From Penium margaritaceum (Eukaryota; Streptophyta; Zygnematophyceae; Desmidiales; Peniaceae), in NCBI GenBank assembly GCA_023375785.1, contig SZWC01003907.1, forward strand, positions 56,875 to 120,874: DNA of 64,000 nt, written 5' to 3'. The notes beneath the pieces are model-generated. The model was given only the letters and a program-made list of their open reading frames with translations. It ran no database searches and was not told the DNA's origin. Positions 1-10,424 of this stretch are shown piece after piece. Position numbers and translations under genes: made by a program. The first letter of the stretch is position 1, and the number at the start of each line of letters is the position of its first letter.

Positions 1-689
1 TATTTAAACCACGAAAAACACCATTCCTGTTCCTCTGCATCATTTGTAAGAGAATTCAATGGAGTGCACTGAATCATTTTCAACACCGGCAAAGTTTTCT
101 TCATTCATTTGTAGGGTGGTTGGGACATGCTACGTGCTGTCAAGAGTGCACAAGGAATGGAGACTTTTCATGGTAAAGTTGTATGACACTACGTGCCTAG
201 AACCATGGGACATTGCAACTTCATTGATGTACATTAATGAAGACATATTCTATGATGCTATTCCATAATATGAAGGTAGGATCGTAGTGAACCCCGATCC
301 ACCCATGGAATCAGGTAGTGGTGGGCAGTTGTGCCCCATGTGTGACATCATTGGATGGATCCACACACTCCACCCCCGTGTGCAACAATGGCTTGTGAAC
401 GGCAAGCCAGGTCTATTTCAGTAAGCTTGAGCCAGTTCATACGTTAATATTATTTGTATTGAGTACAGTATTGGAAGGAATCTGGTCTTGTGAAAGTTGG
501 TTCATTGTGGTATGCCACCCTTTCGAGCTTGGCATATCCATTATATGTAAATGCTTTAAAAGAATACATGTGACACCCGGTATACCAGTATTGATTGTGA
601 AACATATATTCCTACAACACCTCACATATTACGTATGAAATTTACTTCACTTAAAACTAATGTAACCCTGGTTTCAGTACACAAATTAT

Positions 690-930
690 TCAGAATGTGG
701 CATGCCAGGGGGGTCCGGATTGACCCAAAGGAGGGCACCGTACGGGACGACAATGGGGTAGGTTAACACCCATGATGTGGCACATGTTGAATGGGTTGGT
801 GGGAGGTAATTGCAAATTTGTTGAGTCCCACATGTACTTGAACTTGTTCCACGCAACCCAGGAATCATATTGGTCCATCCAGAGGTGCAGCGAGATGATG
901 ACTCCCCATGCATCCACTTGCGGAACATCC
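690..930 (+). repeat. Diverged direct repeat, copy 1
   Basis: This segment shares an ordered series of matching words with 1270-1500: GGGTCCGGAT near its start, TAACACCC in the middle, then a GGGAGGT-like word, then TCCCACATGYACTTGA and a CAACCCA word. The order and spacing agree over about 200 bp with small indels. The two copies are about 580 bp apart in the same orientation. A fainter match may exist near 283-390. Nothing shows whether it is a dead gene family or a non-coding repeat. Confidence 0.5.
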
Positions 931-1269
931 GGGTCTCCTCCCCAGAACTAGAGCGGCGGCATTGGAAGGCCTCTGAGCAACAGGGGATCCAGGCAAGACA
1001 TGTTTCTGATTCACTTTAGGGATGTTTAAATAGAAATGGAAAGTAATCTAGACAGCCCTTATGTACTCAAGATAATGGAACAATTTAAGGCTGGAAAGAG
1101 CCTTCCGCGTCTCCTGTTGCATGATGTCCATTCAAGAATATGAAGCAGCAATCATGCAAATCATTGTAAAGACATTGATAGAAGAACCAGATTATGTGCA
1201 TGATATGGATGGAACTTCATGTATCATCTAGTCATATCTCAGAAAGTATCACTTCATGCGCTTAACGGT

Positions 1270-1500
1270 CCACAACCGAGCACACCACAGTGGGTCCGGA
1301 TGGACCCATGGCTGCCAATGAGGAGGATACCATATCGGACGGAGATGAGGCGGTGTAACACCCCCATGAGCCAGCACAAGTTATATGGATCGGCAGGAGG
1401 TGGGCCCAATCCATTGGATTCCCACATGCACTTGATGTTTATCCACCCAACCCACACGTCATACAGGTCCATGGTGCAGGAATCAACCAAAACACCTGCC
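1270..1500 (+). repeat. Diverged direct repeat, copy 2
   Basis: Partner of the 690-930 segment, same orientation, carrying the same ordered words (GGGTCCGGAT, TAACACCC, TCCCACATGCACTTGA, CAACCCA). Open reading frames differ between the copies, so coding potential is not conserved in an obvious way. Confidence 0.5.
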
Positions 1501-2013
1501 TATTTCTCAAGCGTCGGCAATGGACGAACTTTCAGCAACACATACTGCAAGAGAGCCATGACTTTGGGTTTAGATTGTGCCGAGTGAAATAGAACTTCTG
1601 AATACAGGATGCTTTGCTTTTCAACTGGTCACCGTACATTGGTTCGTGCTTCAATCAGGCTTTCCAACATCTTCTACGACGTTACATCAATTCTGTCAAT
1701 ACCTCCAGTGAGGTAGTGGTTAGAATTCGGATTTGTCACTGTTGGTGACAACCTGCACACTTGTCACAAATGGCACTTGTCCATTTGTTAGAAATATATC
1801 CAATGACACGTGTTTTTTCCGTCGACGCTCACACAACATTTCTGCAAAAGGAACACAAGCTTGCATTATTTTGCATCAAACCTAGTCAAGAACCGCTGGA
1901 TCCAACATGAGTGGAACCACGGATGCTGAACACACCGACGCCGAATCGGACCCAAACGGAGCGGATCAATCAGTCACCAAGGTAGCAATTTCCGGAAGGG
2001 AGGGTGGGAGGGA

Positions 2014-2049
2014 TTTTCTGCCTGGACCATCTTAAAAACCAAAAAAAAA
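2014..2049 (+). repeat. Short A-tailed sequence shared with 42510-42549
   Basis: The word CTGCCTGGACCATCT followed by an A-rich tail containing AAAAACC and then nine A residues occurs here and again at 42514-42549, with one difference in the core. Here it lies at the left edge of a copia fragment. No clear target duplication is visible at this copy. The second copy does have one, which suggests a retroposed 3' tail. Confidence 0.55.
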
Positions 2050-4290
2050 TCCGACATGAGTTGACGCCACCTGCAACACCGGAGCTGAATGGTGTGGCTG
2101 AGCGTGCCGACCGCACGGTCATGGAGCGTGTCTGCAGCATGCTCAATGGCGCCGAGCTCCCGCCAACATTCTAGGCGGAGGCAGTCAACACCACTGTGTA
2201 CCTGAAAAACCAGAGCCTGACACACGCCGTGCCGCTGATGACACCAGAGGAAGCACGGACAGGACGCAAGCCAAATGTCACGCACCTAAAGGTGTTCAGG
2301 TGTGGTGCATTTGTCCATGTGCCTGCCGGTAGCCGCAACAAGCTGGATGCTTAGGGTGTGAAGGCTACCTGCCTCGGCTACGACACCATGGGATACCGGC
2401 TGTGCAACCTTGCCGCATGCAAGATTGTCTGCAGCCGTGACGTGGTACTCAAGGAGTACGTGAAGGGCTGGACATGGAACCTTATAGAAGCAGTCACGGT
2501 TGCACCCACTCTTAAGCAAGTTGGAGCCAAAGAGCCTGCAGCTGAAGAGGAGTGTATGGAAGGTAGTGGTGACAGTGCAGTAGAGGGAGCTGAGGAGGCA
2601 AAGGAGCCGACAACCGAAGCAGACAAGGAAGAGCAGCCGAGTAAGCAGCAACAGCTGCCACAGAGGTCTGCACACTTCAACAATGGTGCAAATGGTCCTG
2701 TGGGGCCGCTGTGGCAATCCGAGCGCCTTGCAAGCAAGCAGAGGCTGCTGGAGGAGCTGCTGAACGTGTGCAGTTTTCCATCTTCACAGGAGTCTTCTGA
2801 CCTCGAGCTCCTCTTCCTCACCATTGCGGACGACCCAACGACATTGAGCAAAGCCATGTGCAGTGACAATGCAGCAGATTGGCATGTTGCAGCAGACAAG
2901 GAGTACAAGGCACTCATGGAGAACAATACCTGGACTCTCAAGAAAGCTCTACGTGGCAGCCGGGTGATCGGCTGCAGGTGGATCTTCTGGCGCATGCACG
3001 GTGCTGATGGTAAGGTGCTCAGGTCCAAAAGATGGCTGGTTATGAAGGGGTTTGCGCAGACTTAGGCTGTTGATTACAACGAGATGTTTGCTCCTGTCGT
3101 AAATTTTCCTTCCATCCGTGCAACTCTTGCCCTTGCCGCTGCCATGGACTGGGAGGTGCACCGGATGGATGTGCATATATGAATGGTGACCAAAAGGAGG
3201 ATGTTAACATGGAGAAGCTAGAGGATTATATAGTGGAAGCGCAGGAGGATCATGTGTGCAAGCTTGTGAAGGCACTCTACGGCCTGAAGCAAGTGCCGCA
3301 TGCATGGTACCACACAGGACAAAAGCCAGGTCATCATCCTGCTCTATGCTAATGACTTCCTTCTTACCTCAGACTCAAAATCTCTCCTCAAAGATTCTAG
3401 GCAGTCCCTTGCAGCCAGGTTTGACATGAAGGACACGGGAAAGCTGAGCTACTACCTTGCTCTCCAGGTGAATCGTGATCGGCAACAGCAGACCATGGAG
3501 CTGTCGCAGAGAACTTACGTGAGCGACATGATCAAGTGCTTCAACATGAGAGGTACACGGAAGGTGGCAACACCTCTGGAAGTGGGAGCAAAGCTGAGCA
3601 TCACGCAGGCTCCTCACAGTAAGTAACATAGCAATCGCATGGAGGCGGTACCATACCAAGGAGCAGTCAGGAGCCTCATGTGTGCAGCCGTTGGCACTCG
3701 CCTTGACATCAGCCAAGCAGTGGGAGAATTGGGCGACTCCTGTGCCGGCCCATGTATGCCACATTGGGAGGCGGTCAAATGCGTGTTGCGTTACCTCGAC
3801 AATAGCAGCATCCTTAGCCTCACCTTCAAAGGCAATAACCGCTACATTCTCATTGGCTACAACGACGCAGATTGGGACGGAGATCTGGACACAGGATATC
3901 GACTAGTGGTTTTGTGTTTTTTCTTGGAGGAGCAGAAATCAGCTGGAGGATCAAGAAGCAGGAGTACGTTGCTCTTCCACTGAGGCAAAGTACATCACTT
4001 TGAGTGAAGCAACAACGGAAGCAGTGTGGCTGTGTGAGTTGCTGGCAAGTCTTGGGCAGCAACAGACAACTGCTACGATCATCTTCTGTGACAACATGAG
4101 AGGCATTGCGCTCGCGAAGAACGCAGAGTTCCACATCTGCACCAAGAACATCGACATGCGCTACCACTTTGTCCGCAAGCTCGTGGCAAAGGAGGTGGTG
4201 CAATCAAATTCTGCCCCTCAAGCATGATTCTGCAGATTTCTTGACCAAGTCGCTGACAGCACAACCCTTTCAGTAGCTGAGGGCACAGTG
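2050..4290 (+). mobile_element. Ty1/copia pol fragment, plus strand (fossil)
   Basis: Recognisable parts in order are the end of integrase (NGVAERADRTVMERV near 2090, then HLKVF and the conserved tail that follows it), the start of reverse transcriptase (MENNTWTLKK, near 2915), the RT strand with the variant catalytic box LLYANDFLL near 3335, and RNase H with the DNMRGIALAKN and DMRYHFVRKLVAKE region at 4085-4200. The tail reads DFLTKS near 4240. The gene order integrase before RT identifies copia rather than gypsy. Gag, protease and both LTRs were not found. The copy is clearly broken, with roughly ten breaks, and is old. Confidence 0.85.
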
Positions 4291-4299
4291 TGGACTTGT

Positions 4300-5925
4300 G
4301 TGGATTTTGTTTTTGCAAAGTTGGACAATGATGGATATAGGGTGCCAAAAAGTGACCAAAGTGGGTTGCTCAATAAAAATCATCAGGCATAGCAGATGTC
4401 TTCCTGGTTCTATAGCAATTTATGGAACTTGATTCGGAGTCCGTTTGAGGGAGGTGGACTTTCAATGTTTGGTGGCAGTGGGTCCGGTCCAAGTGACTGC
4501 TCCTATACTACCAGCACCAATGAAGGCCAGAATTATTGGCAAGGGAGGCGTGGAGCGGCCTTCAAGGTAGAAAGGCGGCAGAAGGACCTTTAGGGGGATT
4601 CAAGGAAGGCCCCTGTCAAGATTATTGGTTGTGCACATGGCAGGGATGGTAATTCTCTTGTATGAGAGTGTGACTACCGCTCATCCCGCTAGACTAGGAG
4701 TGTGCTAGGAGGTTAACTTTGACAGGGTGGTTCTTCCAGATCCATGTGCAAAATGGAGCGTACTTAGGCTTGTTGGAAAGCTGTTCTAATGAAACTTATC
4801 ATCCATGAGTCCAACCAGCCATTTGCGCTCCCTACACAACTTCACACGCTTCCGTGTTTTTGTCTCCGCAACCTCAACTTGTGTCTCACATACAATTGGT
4901 TCTGCCTAGTAGCTCTTGGTGAGCCTGGTCACCTCCCTGAGGGCTGGCTAAGTTTCTATCACTCAGATGCGGTCAGGCTGCAACATAGACATATCAGGTG
5001 ATGATCCACACAATGAAACATGATTAATTGGACTGTAATGCTTGTGATGATGTAGGCATGAATGTGGAAGTGGAACCAGATGATGATGCTATCAAAAATT
5101 ATGCGGAGATGCAGGTGCTCAAGTGCTGGCGCAGGCTTAGACGCCAAAGGGGTGACAGCAGAACATGATGCGACAGCAGAGGATGGTGTGGATGTGGGGA
5201 GAGGAACCAATGCCAGGCAAGGGCGTAGATGACAAAGGTGACATGGTGGATAAAGGAAAACTGCCCAAAGGCCACCAGGCCAAGGACCCGCACTCAGCAC
5301 AAGAATCCAGGGTGAGAGAATGGATACGTTGGACAATGACATGACTAAAAACAAGTCACAGGAAATAGTGCCGCACGTGGCTCAATGACACACCGATTTT
5401 CAGGGTCCTAGAAGCGCCAAGCCTTGGATTGTGGGCACAGGCGGCTACGAGGGGAGAGCTTTCCATTGTGCTAGTCCTCAGGGAGCATGACACCAGCAAT
5501 TCTCCTCCAGAGTTGTATGAGGCACAAGTCAGTGTGATGACTGTGCCAGTATTTTTCTGGGGCGATGTGGTGCAGAAGCGGCCTGTGAGGAACCTGGTTC
5601 TAAACTCAGTACATGCACTATATGGTCTCGTAACCGATTTCAGTATACAGGCCAGACTGGACCAGCATAGTTCAAACCCCATCAGAAAGATTGAGGTTCT
5701 AGTATTCAGAGATGCTAAGGGGTACAAGGATCAGAAGAACTAGAATGGAAACGAACCAATTGAGAAAGGTTGAAACCAATAATCTTGCCACCAAGATGAG
5801 GTCAAAAATCCTACAGCTTGGGCTGAAAGGAACCATCTCGTTGGACAAGCTAGGAATCAATTGTGGAACCAACATCACTCTTCAAACAGAGTGGAAAGAT
5901 CCAGAAAAGTGATAATAGTCTTTAT
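4300..5925. other. Intergenic, no recognised gene
   Basis: Nothing recognisable was found. One open frame at 5429-5743 (plus, 104 codons) reads MWAQAATRGELSIVLVL and onward. It has ordinary amino-acid composition but no family I know, no clear start context and no coding neighbours. It may be part of a decayed element. Frames on the other strand of 4959-5354 are rich in Leu, His and Ser and look like chance. Confidence 0.45.
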
Positions 5926-6530
5926 TCAGACTGAGCAAATAATGACCGCCACCGAAGGACTTGACCGGAAGTGGCTCCATGAAATCAGCATACACAAGAG
6001 AGATAGGATCATAGGTGCAAGATGTGGATGAATGAAAGAGGTTTTGTGCATCTTTCTTTGCACGCAGTCCACATAACCAACAATCCAAGGAGCATGGAAA
6101 GTGGACACATCCAGACCAACCGTAGGCTGCTGATGTAGCAAGATTTTGATGGCAGTCATATTCATGTAGCAGATATGGCTATGAATCCAGCACATGTGCT
6201 CAGGAGAGGCGAGGGAGTCACATGCACATGGGCAGTGGCAGCAGCATGCAGAGTCGGCGTGAATATGGGGACATGATTGAACTTGTTGCATTGAAGGCCA
6301 GACAGCACGACATGCCCAGACATTTGCAACAAAACAGTCCTGATGCGAAGAGACGTAATGAAGTCCATGCTCTGACTGTTGAGGGTAGAAACAGAAAGAA
6401 AAATGATCTCAAGTGCGGCCACAAATTTCACATGCTCATGTACATCAAGAAAGAGAACATGACCTGCAAGACCAGCAAGGTACACCACACCACCCGTGAG
6501 TTGCATCACTACATACCGGGCTTTGTTCTA
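5926..6530 (-). mobile_element. Ty1/copia protease-to-integrase fragment, minus strand (fossil)
   Basis: On the minus strand the sequence shows a spacer typical of the region after copia protease (VVYLAGLAGHVLFLDVHEH near 6480), then a GAG-pre-integrase zone with the WIHSHICYMNMTAIKILL-like block near 6190. A CWLCGLRAKK zinc-finger-like cluster near 6080 follows, then DFMEPLPVKSFGGGHYLL of the integrase core near 5960. The order and spacing fit copia. It is a short, heavily broken piece without LTRs. It abuts a plus-strand RNase H piece to its right. Confidence 0.7.
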
Positions 6531-6534
6531 CCCT

Positions 6535-7110
6535 GTGAAAACTGGATTGTTCTTGCCAATACGAAAATTTCTGGTTCATCTAATGCACACAAAAAGCAGT
6601 TTGATGTGGAGCATCACTTGTTGCATGACTTGGTGCACCAGCAGGTGATATCCATCATCTGTGTTGGTACAGATGTTCAGCAATAAATTTTCTTGACCAA
6701 GGAGTTAGCACGTGGGAAATTTGGAGTAGCCATTCTTCCTGTCTGGCTTTTCCCCATATGAGATGGTTCTTGAGACTGGTGTCGATAGTGTGTTGATTAT
6801 CATTCTATGGCCCACTTGTGTCAAATCTGCATGTGTATGGACATGCATCCCATGGGGTCATAGGGGAGTTTCAGCATTCTTGTCATCCCGGTCCTGTTTG
6901 TGTACAGTTGAGTGTGACCACTCAATTGTGTCCATACTTGTGCATGTACCTGATGTGGACCACGCTGGAGCCAACCTATCTTTGTCAAGGGAGTGAGACG
7001 GCACCACGCCTGGCTGAGCCAGAAGCCGTCTACACATTGGCAGCATCTGTGCAGCTGTAGCAACTTGTCGGAGGCCTCCCGAGGCTTCTTCCTTCTTTTA
7101 CATAGCCAGA
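6535..7110 (+). mobile_element. Ty1/copia RNase H terminus plus start of 3' LTR (fossil)
   Basis: Plus-strand sequence at 6590-6710 encodes the C-terminal block of copia RNase H (DVEHHLLHDLVHQQVISI, then the FLTKELARG tail). About 80 bp further on, a probable 3' LTR begins with TGTTGATTATC at about 6791. Its first 300 bp match, with divergence, the LTR of the minus-strand element at 22518-23126 (TGTTGAGCATC). Shared words include GACATGC, GGGTCAT, and GTACA before a GTGTGAC/ATGTGAC word. This is therefore the same family in the opposite orientation. The 3' limit of the LTR is not certain. Confidence 0.6.
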
Positions 7111-7937
7111 AAGGTTTTCTTGGTGAACTGTTTTTTTGGCCCATGTGCATGACATTTCCTGTTTGAACCATGGACCAATACCAGGACATAACATATGCAT
7201 GCTTGCTTCTTTCCATCTCACTTTCTTACTTCGACAGTTATAGACCACTTCTATCGTTTTCATGAGTTTGCACAGAGTTACACTCAAATTTATGATTTTT
7301 AGGCTGGTTTAGGAAAAGTAAACTGCTGCGACACACCACCTTTGTGGCATCCGCAACAGCTACCTTTGCTATGAACCTGTCAGCTGCTCACCCTCTTTGA
7401 AAAAGCTTTTCAGAGACTATACATGTCTCTTGTATGTACACGAGCACCTAAAGTACACAGGTGGGCACTTTTGTCATCAAGTTCATGGGTACCGCACAGC
7501 AACTTCCACAATTCTATGCTGATTTTCCAAGGGCTTTTGGCCAGCCTTTCTGCCTCTCAAAATTTTGTTTGAGAAGTTTCTGGCACCTTTGACCACCTTC
7601 CAAAAGGGCCAATATAATTTTTGCAAAAAACATCAATGTTCTGATACTGTTCATTTGATTCCTAAATGGAGCTAGGCTTTTACATACACATGACTCAATC
7701 TTCTTGATGAAGACACTTATGGCACAACATTGCGCGTGTTGCTTGACTTGAGAACCCAAGACCCTAATCATGCCATTTTCTTTTGTTGTGGAATTCTGAA
7801 TATGGGCTCAACTGTTTTTACACTTGTTATTGAAATACATTTACTGCTAATTATGAGTTACTCAAATACCCCACATTCCCTTATTATGTTTCTCTGCAGA
7901 ACTTCTTCCTTTTCAACATCAATGTTCTGCTACGCAT
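7111..7937. other. No recognised feature
   Basis: AT-richer sequence with no family match and no open frame I can support. It probably contains the rest of the LTR to the left and unclassified repeat DNA. Confidence 0.4.
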
Positions 7938-8140
7938 ACCACCACCACCACCACCACCACCACCACCACCACCACCACCACCACCACCACCACCACCACC
8001 ACCACCACCACCACCACAACCACCACCACCATCACCAACTCCACCATCACCACCAACACCACAATCATCATCGCCATCATTATCAAAATCGTCATCATCA
8101 TCATCATCATCATCATGTTCTTCTTCTTCATCATCATCAA

Positions 8141-8198
<58 letters not shown>

Positions 8199-8237
8199 GC
8201 CGTTGTTGTCATCGTCGTCGTCGTCGTCTTCGTCTTC

Positions 8238-8302
<65 letters not shown>
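7938..8302. repeat. Compound trinucleotide microsatellite (CAC)n-(ATC)n
   Basis: About 80 bp of uninterrupted CAC repeats begin at 7938. Interrupted CAC/CAT/CAA units follow, then two long ATC tracts (about 8090-8196 and 8240-8302) separated by GTC and TTC variants near 8200-8240. The strand reads as poly-His in one frame. The opposite strand reads as poly-Met, poly-Val or poly-Asp, as expected for such repeats. No codon bias or flanking domain suggests that it is translated. Confidence 0.95.
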
Positions 8303-8578
8303 GCCTTATCTTTCCATGGCCATGCGGTACAAGGTAAGAATCTTGCTACAAGTCAAATGCAATAAACAACGGTCAAAACCATAAACCATAAGCACTTTTA
8401 TCTTCAACCCGAGTCTTCCATGGAAAGAAAAGGGCCAAATAGCTCAGATACCCATAAAACGCAAAGTGTGACTCTCATCTGCCCAGTAGCGGCAAAAAAA
8501 GTACTCAAAAGCCCAGTCGAAAATCATGCTCGCTCGCGGCATGTGTCGATGGGCGAGAACGGAAAAAAAATACCGCAT

Positions 8579-8623
8579 GGGGTCATCGCTCCCACCCGAG
8601 AATGGCGAGGGAGCGATGACCCC
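8579..8623. repeat. Perfect inverted repeat, 15-bp arms
   Basis: The arm GGGGTCATCGCTCCC at 8579-8593 is followed after 15 nt by its exact reverse complement GGGAGCGATGACCCC at 8609-8623. A third copy of the arm sits near 8754 and closes a larger foldback (8608-8770). The arms carry no terminator-like T run immediately after them, although a T-rich tract follows at 8624-8638. Confidence 0.9.
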
Positions 8624-8770
8624 TTTGTTTTTTTTTTCATGCAAATCCCCAGTTTGTGTTAGGGTTTTGTATGTTTGGCGCGGGCGGAGCCCTTGCCAAA
8701 CATAAAACCCTAAATGAAACCGGGGGTTTGCGTGTAACCAAAAAAAAAGAAGGGGTCATCGCTCCTTCGC
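8608..8770. repeat. Large foldback, about 72-nt arms around a 15-nt loop
   Basis: The left arm runs 8608-8679 and the right arm 8695-8770. Reading inward, both arms show in complementary form a GGAGCGATGACCCC word, a T tract (A tract on the other arm), a GCAAATCCCC-type word, TTAGGGTTTT and ATGTTTGGC. By eye roughly 80 percent of positions pair, with a 2-nt indel near the apex. It could be a foldback/MITE-like element or a hairpin transcript locus. No transposase or miRNA-like processing evidence can be judged from sequence alone. Confidence 0.8.
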
Positions 8771-8854
8771 GATCGAGCGAAGACGCCCGTCTTTCGTTTT
8801 TGACAATTTTTTTATACACGCAAACCTTTTATTTCAACGCACAAACCGCAATCG

Positions 8855-8890
8855 AACCCTACCCCGAATTACACTCGGGGTTTTAGGGTT
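8855..8890. repeat. Hairpin with telomere-like words
   Basis: AACCCTACCCCGA pairs with TCGGGGTTTTAGGGTT across a 7-nt loop, with a 3-nt insertion on the right arm. The arms contain TTTAGGG/CCCTAAA-like words, but only single units, so this is not a telomere array. Confidence 0.75.
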
Positions 8891-8911
8891 ATACTTCTGC
8901 GCGTGCTCCTT

Positions 8912-8937
8912 CTGGGCCCCGCAGTAGCGGGGCCCAG
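8912..8937. repeat. Perfect 11-bp GC-rich hairpin
   Basis: CTGGGCCCCGC at 8912-8922, a 4-nt loop AGTA, then GCGGGGCCCAG at 8927-8937. All 11 pairs are perfect. It belongs to the inverted-repeat cluster 8579-9310. Confidence 0.9.
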
Positions 8938-8995
8938 CAGGTTCCCTTTCAACACATGGGGAGTCTCGAACTCCCGTCAAACTCTAAACAAACCT

Positions 8996-9051
8996 CCCCC
9001 CGTTAGAATCACAAACCCTTCAACGGAGGGGTTTGTGATACTAGCGGGGGG
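8996..9051. repeat. Inverted repeat, 23-nt arms with two mismatches
   Basis: The left arm 8996-9018 begins with six C and ends ACAAACCC. The right arm 9029-9051 begins GGGTTTGTGA and ends with six G. Twenty-one of 23 positions pair. The loop is 10 nt. Part of the same cluster. Confidence 0.85.
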
Positions 9052-9055
9052 CGTC

Positions 9056-9086
9056 GCATGCCATGCGTCGTCAACACATGGCATGC
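9056..9086. repeat. Perfect 10-bp inverted repeat
   Basis: GCATGCCATG at 9056-9065 and CATGGCATGC at 9077-9086 with an 11-nt spacer. A further TTGCCATGCA copy of the half-site follows at about 9091. Confidence 0.8.
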
Positions 9087-9277
9087 AGCCTTGCCATGCA
9101 TTTTTCTTTGTTATCTTTGTTACTAGTGTGGCGGTAGCGGCTGCCGATGGGTAGTTAGGCTGTTTTTGGCCGAACGATGGGCGAATCAGTTTTATATTTC
9201 TACTATTCGGGTATCTCGTATAGTAGCCCCCCCACACAGAAAAAAACAATGCTATTTCAACAGAGAACCCCAATGTA

Positions 9278-9310
9278 ATGGGTGAAGCTTGCTATTCGAG
9301 CCTCACCCAT
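9278..9310. repeat. Imperfect hairpin, 13-nt arms
   Basis: ATGGGTGAAGCTT at 9278-9290 pairs with GAGCCTCACCCAT ending at 9310 (11 of 13). It marks the right edge of the inverted-repeat-rich stretch. Confidence 0.65.
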
Positions 9311-10424
9311 CGGCCAATGAGCAAAACTTTTATAAGCAATTTCCACAGGTAAAAGTGAGATTGCCTGAGAAACTTGAAATCTGCACAGTTCTTACTGCGG
9401 TGTCCTGTGGAATTTTGAGATATGTCAGCCGGATAGGCCTACAAAACTCCCTGGTTTCTGATAGAAGGCATGATGGGAAACATTTCAGTGGAGAATCTGA
9501 GCTGAAACAAGGTTTCCCAGTGGGAATGAGACATGGGCCAACAGTCCGCAGATTGCTGGAGACATGGTGAAAGGGTAGGTGCGTGTTTTTGTAGCCAGCA
9601 AGGATTTCTGCTGTATGCACTGCACACATGAGGGCACAAACCCAGAGGAAGATAAAAAGATGATTATCACGCCCTCTTGGCCAAGTGTGTTGTATTCATG
9701 CAGCCAAGCAGATGGAGCTGAGAGAGAAGGTTTGGAGATGAGGGTGGTTTGTAAAAGATTCTTCAATGTTCTCACACCTGCTCACCTATCATCAATTGTG
9801 TCAAGAAAATGCGTGTGGGGTCCAGTGTATCGGTTAAATTGGCTCCATTCAAAGCATCTTGCCAGAACATCCCTTGATTCTGTAACTTGCTACAATTCTG
9901 GAATCTTGGCCAGGTTTCTAGTTAATGCCTTTGGCATCCATTCGGGCCTTTCATTTTTTCAGCAGGCCCTACATGTTCCATTTGACCTTTCATACCCACT
10001 TCACATCAATGGCTTTGTTTCCAGGTTGAAGTAATACATGTTTGTAGACTTCGTGCTATCGACCGGCATGCAACTTGTCTACTATGGCCTTCTCTCACTC
10101 TACCTCATCTGAATGCCCCCTAGCCTCCTCAACTATGAAAGGATCAGGGAGGTTAGACTCAAGGTTTTCAGGTCTAGCTGTGTGGTAGATATCTTCTATT
10201 TGACTCTAGGCATATTCCGTTGTTTGACTTGTCAGGCTGGTCAGTGTTTTTCTGCGCTGGGCTCACATCGAGCGGAGACCATTGGGTATCTGCAGTAGTG
10301 CTGGCAAGGTAAAGATGGTGTGAGCTGATCTGCAGGGACCGGTGATTCCTATCCAGTGTTAATGTCTGCCACCGAGGGCTCTCAGGTTGTGGGTGTCATT
10401 GTGGGGGAAACTGTCGGAATGTTT
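9311..10424. other. No recognised gene; one unclassified open frame
   Basis: The stretch holds one open frame of 151 codons at 9579-10034 on the plus strand (MRVFVASKDFCCMHCTHEG at its start). Its composition is protein-like, but I recognise no domain, signal peptide or membrane segment. It could be a host exon or a decayed element. There is nothing else to report before the gypsy sequence begins near 10425. Confidence 0.4.

Larger units (their letters stand above)
1..1890. other. No recognisable gene; anonymous repeat-bearing DNA
   Basis: I do not recognise any gene here. The longest open stretches are short (69 codons at 59-268 on the plus strand, 122 codons at 1219-1587 plus) and match no family I know. 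The segment near 59-430 reads as low-grade coding-like sequence but has no start context, domain or neighbour to support it. The main visible structure is a diverged repeated segment (690-930 and 1270-1500), listed separately. The right edge is set by the first copia-like sequence near 1.9-2.05 kb. Confidence 0.5.

Noticed and set aside
7730-8365. A 211-codon open frame with long His runs, and opposite frames of poly-Met/poly-Val
   Set aside because: These are the reading frames of a CAC/ATC microsatellite. No domain flanks the repeat, and all frames on both strands are open simply because of the repeat.
8855-8890. Telomere repeat or interstitial telomeric array
   Set aside because: Only single TTTAGGG-like words occur, within hairpin arms, with no tandem array.
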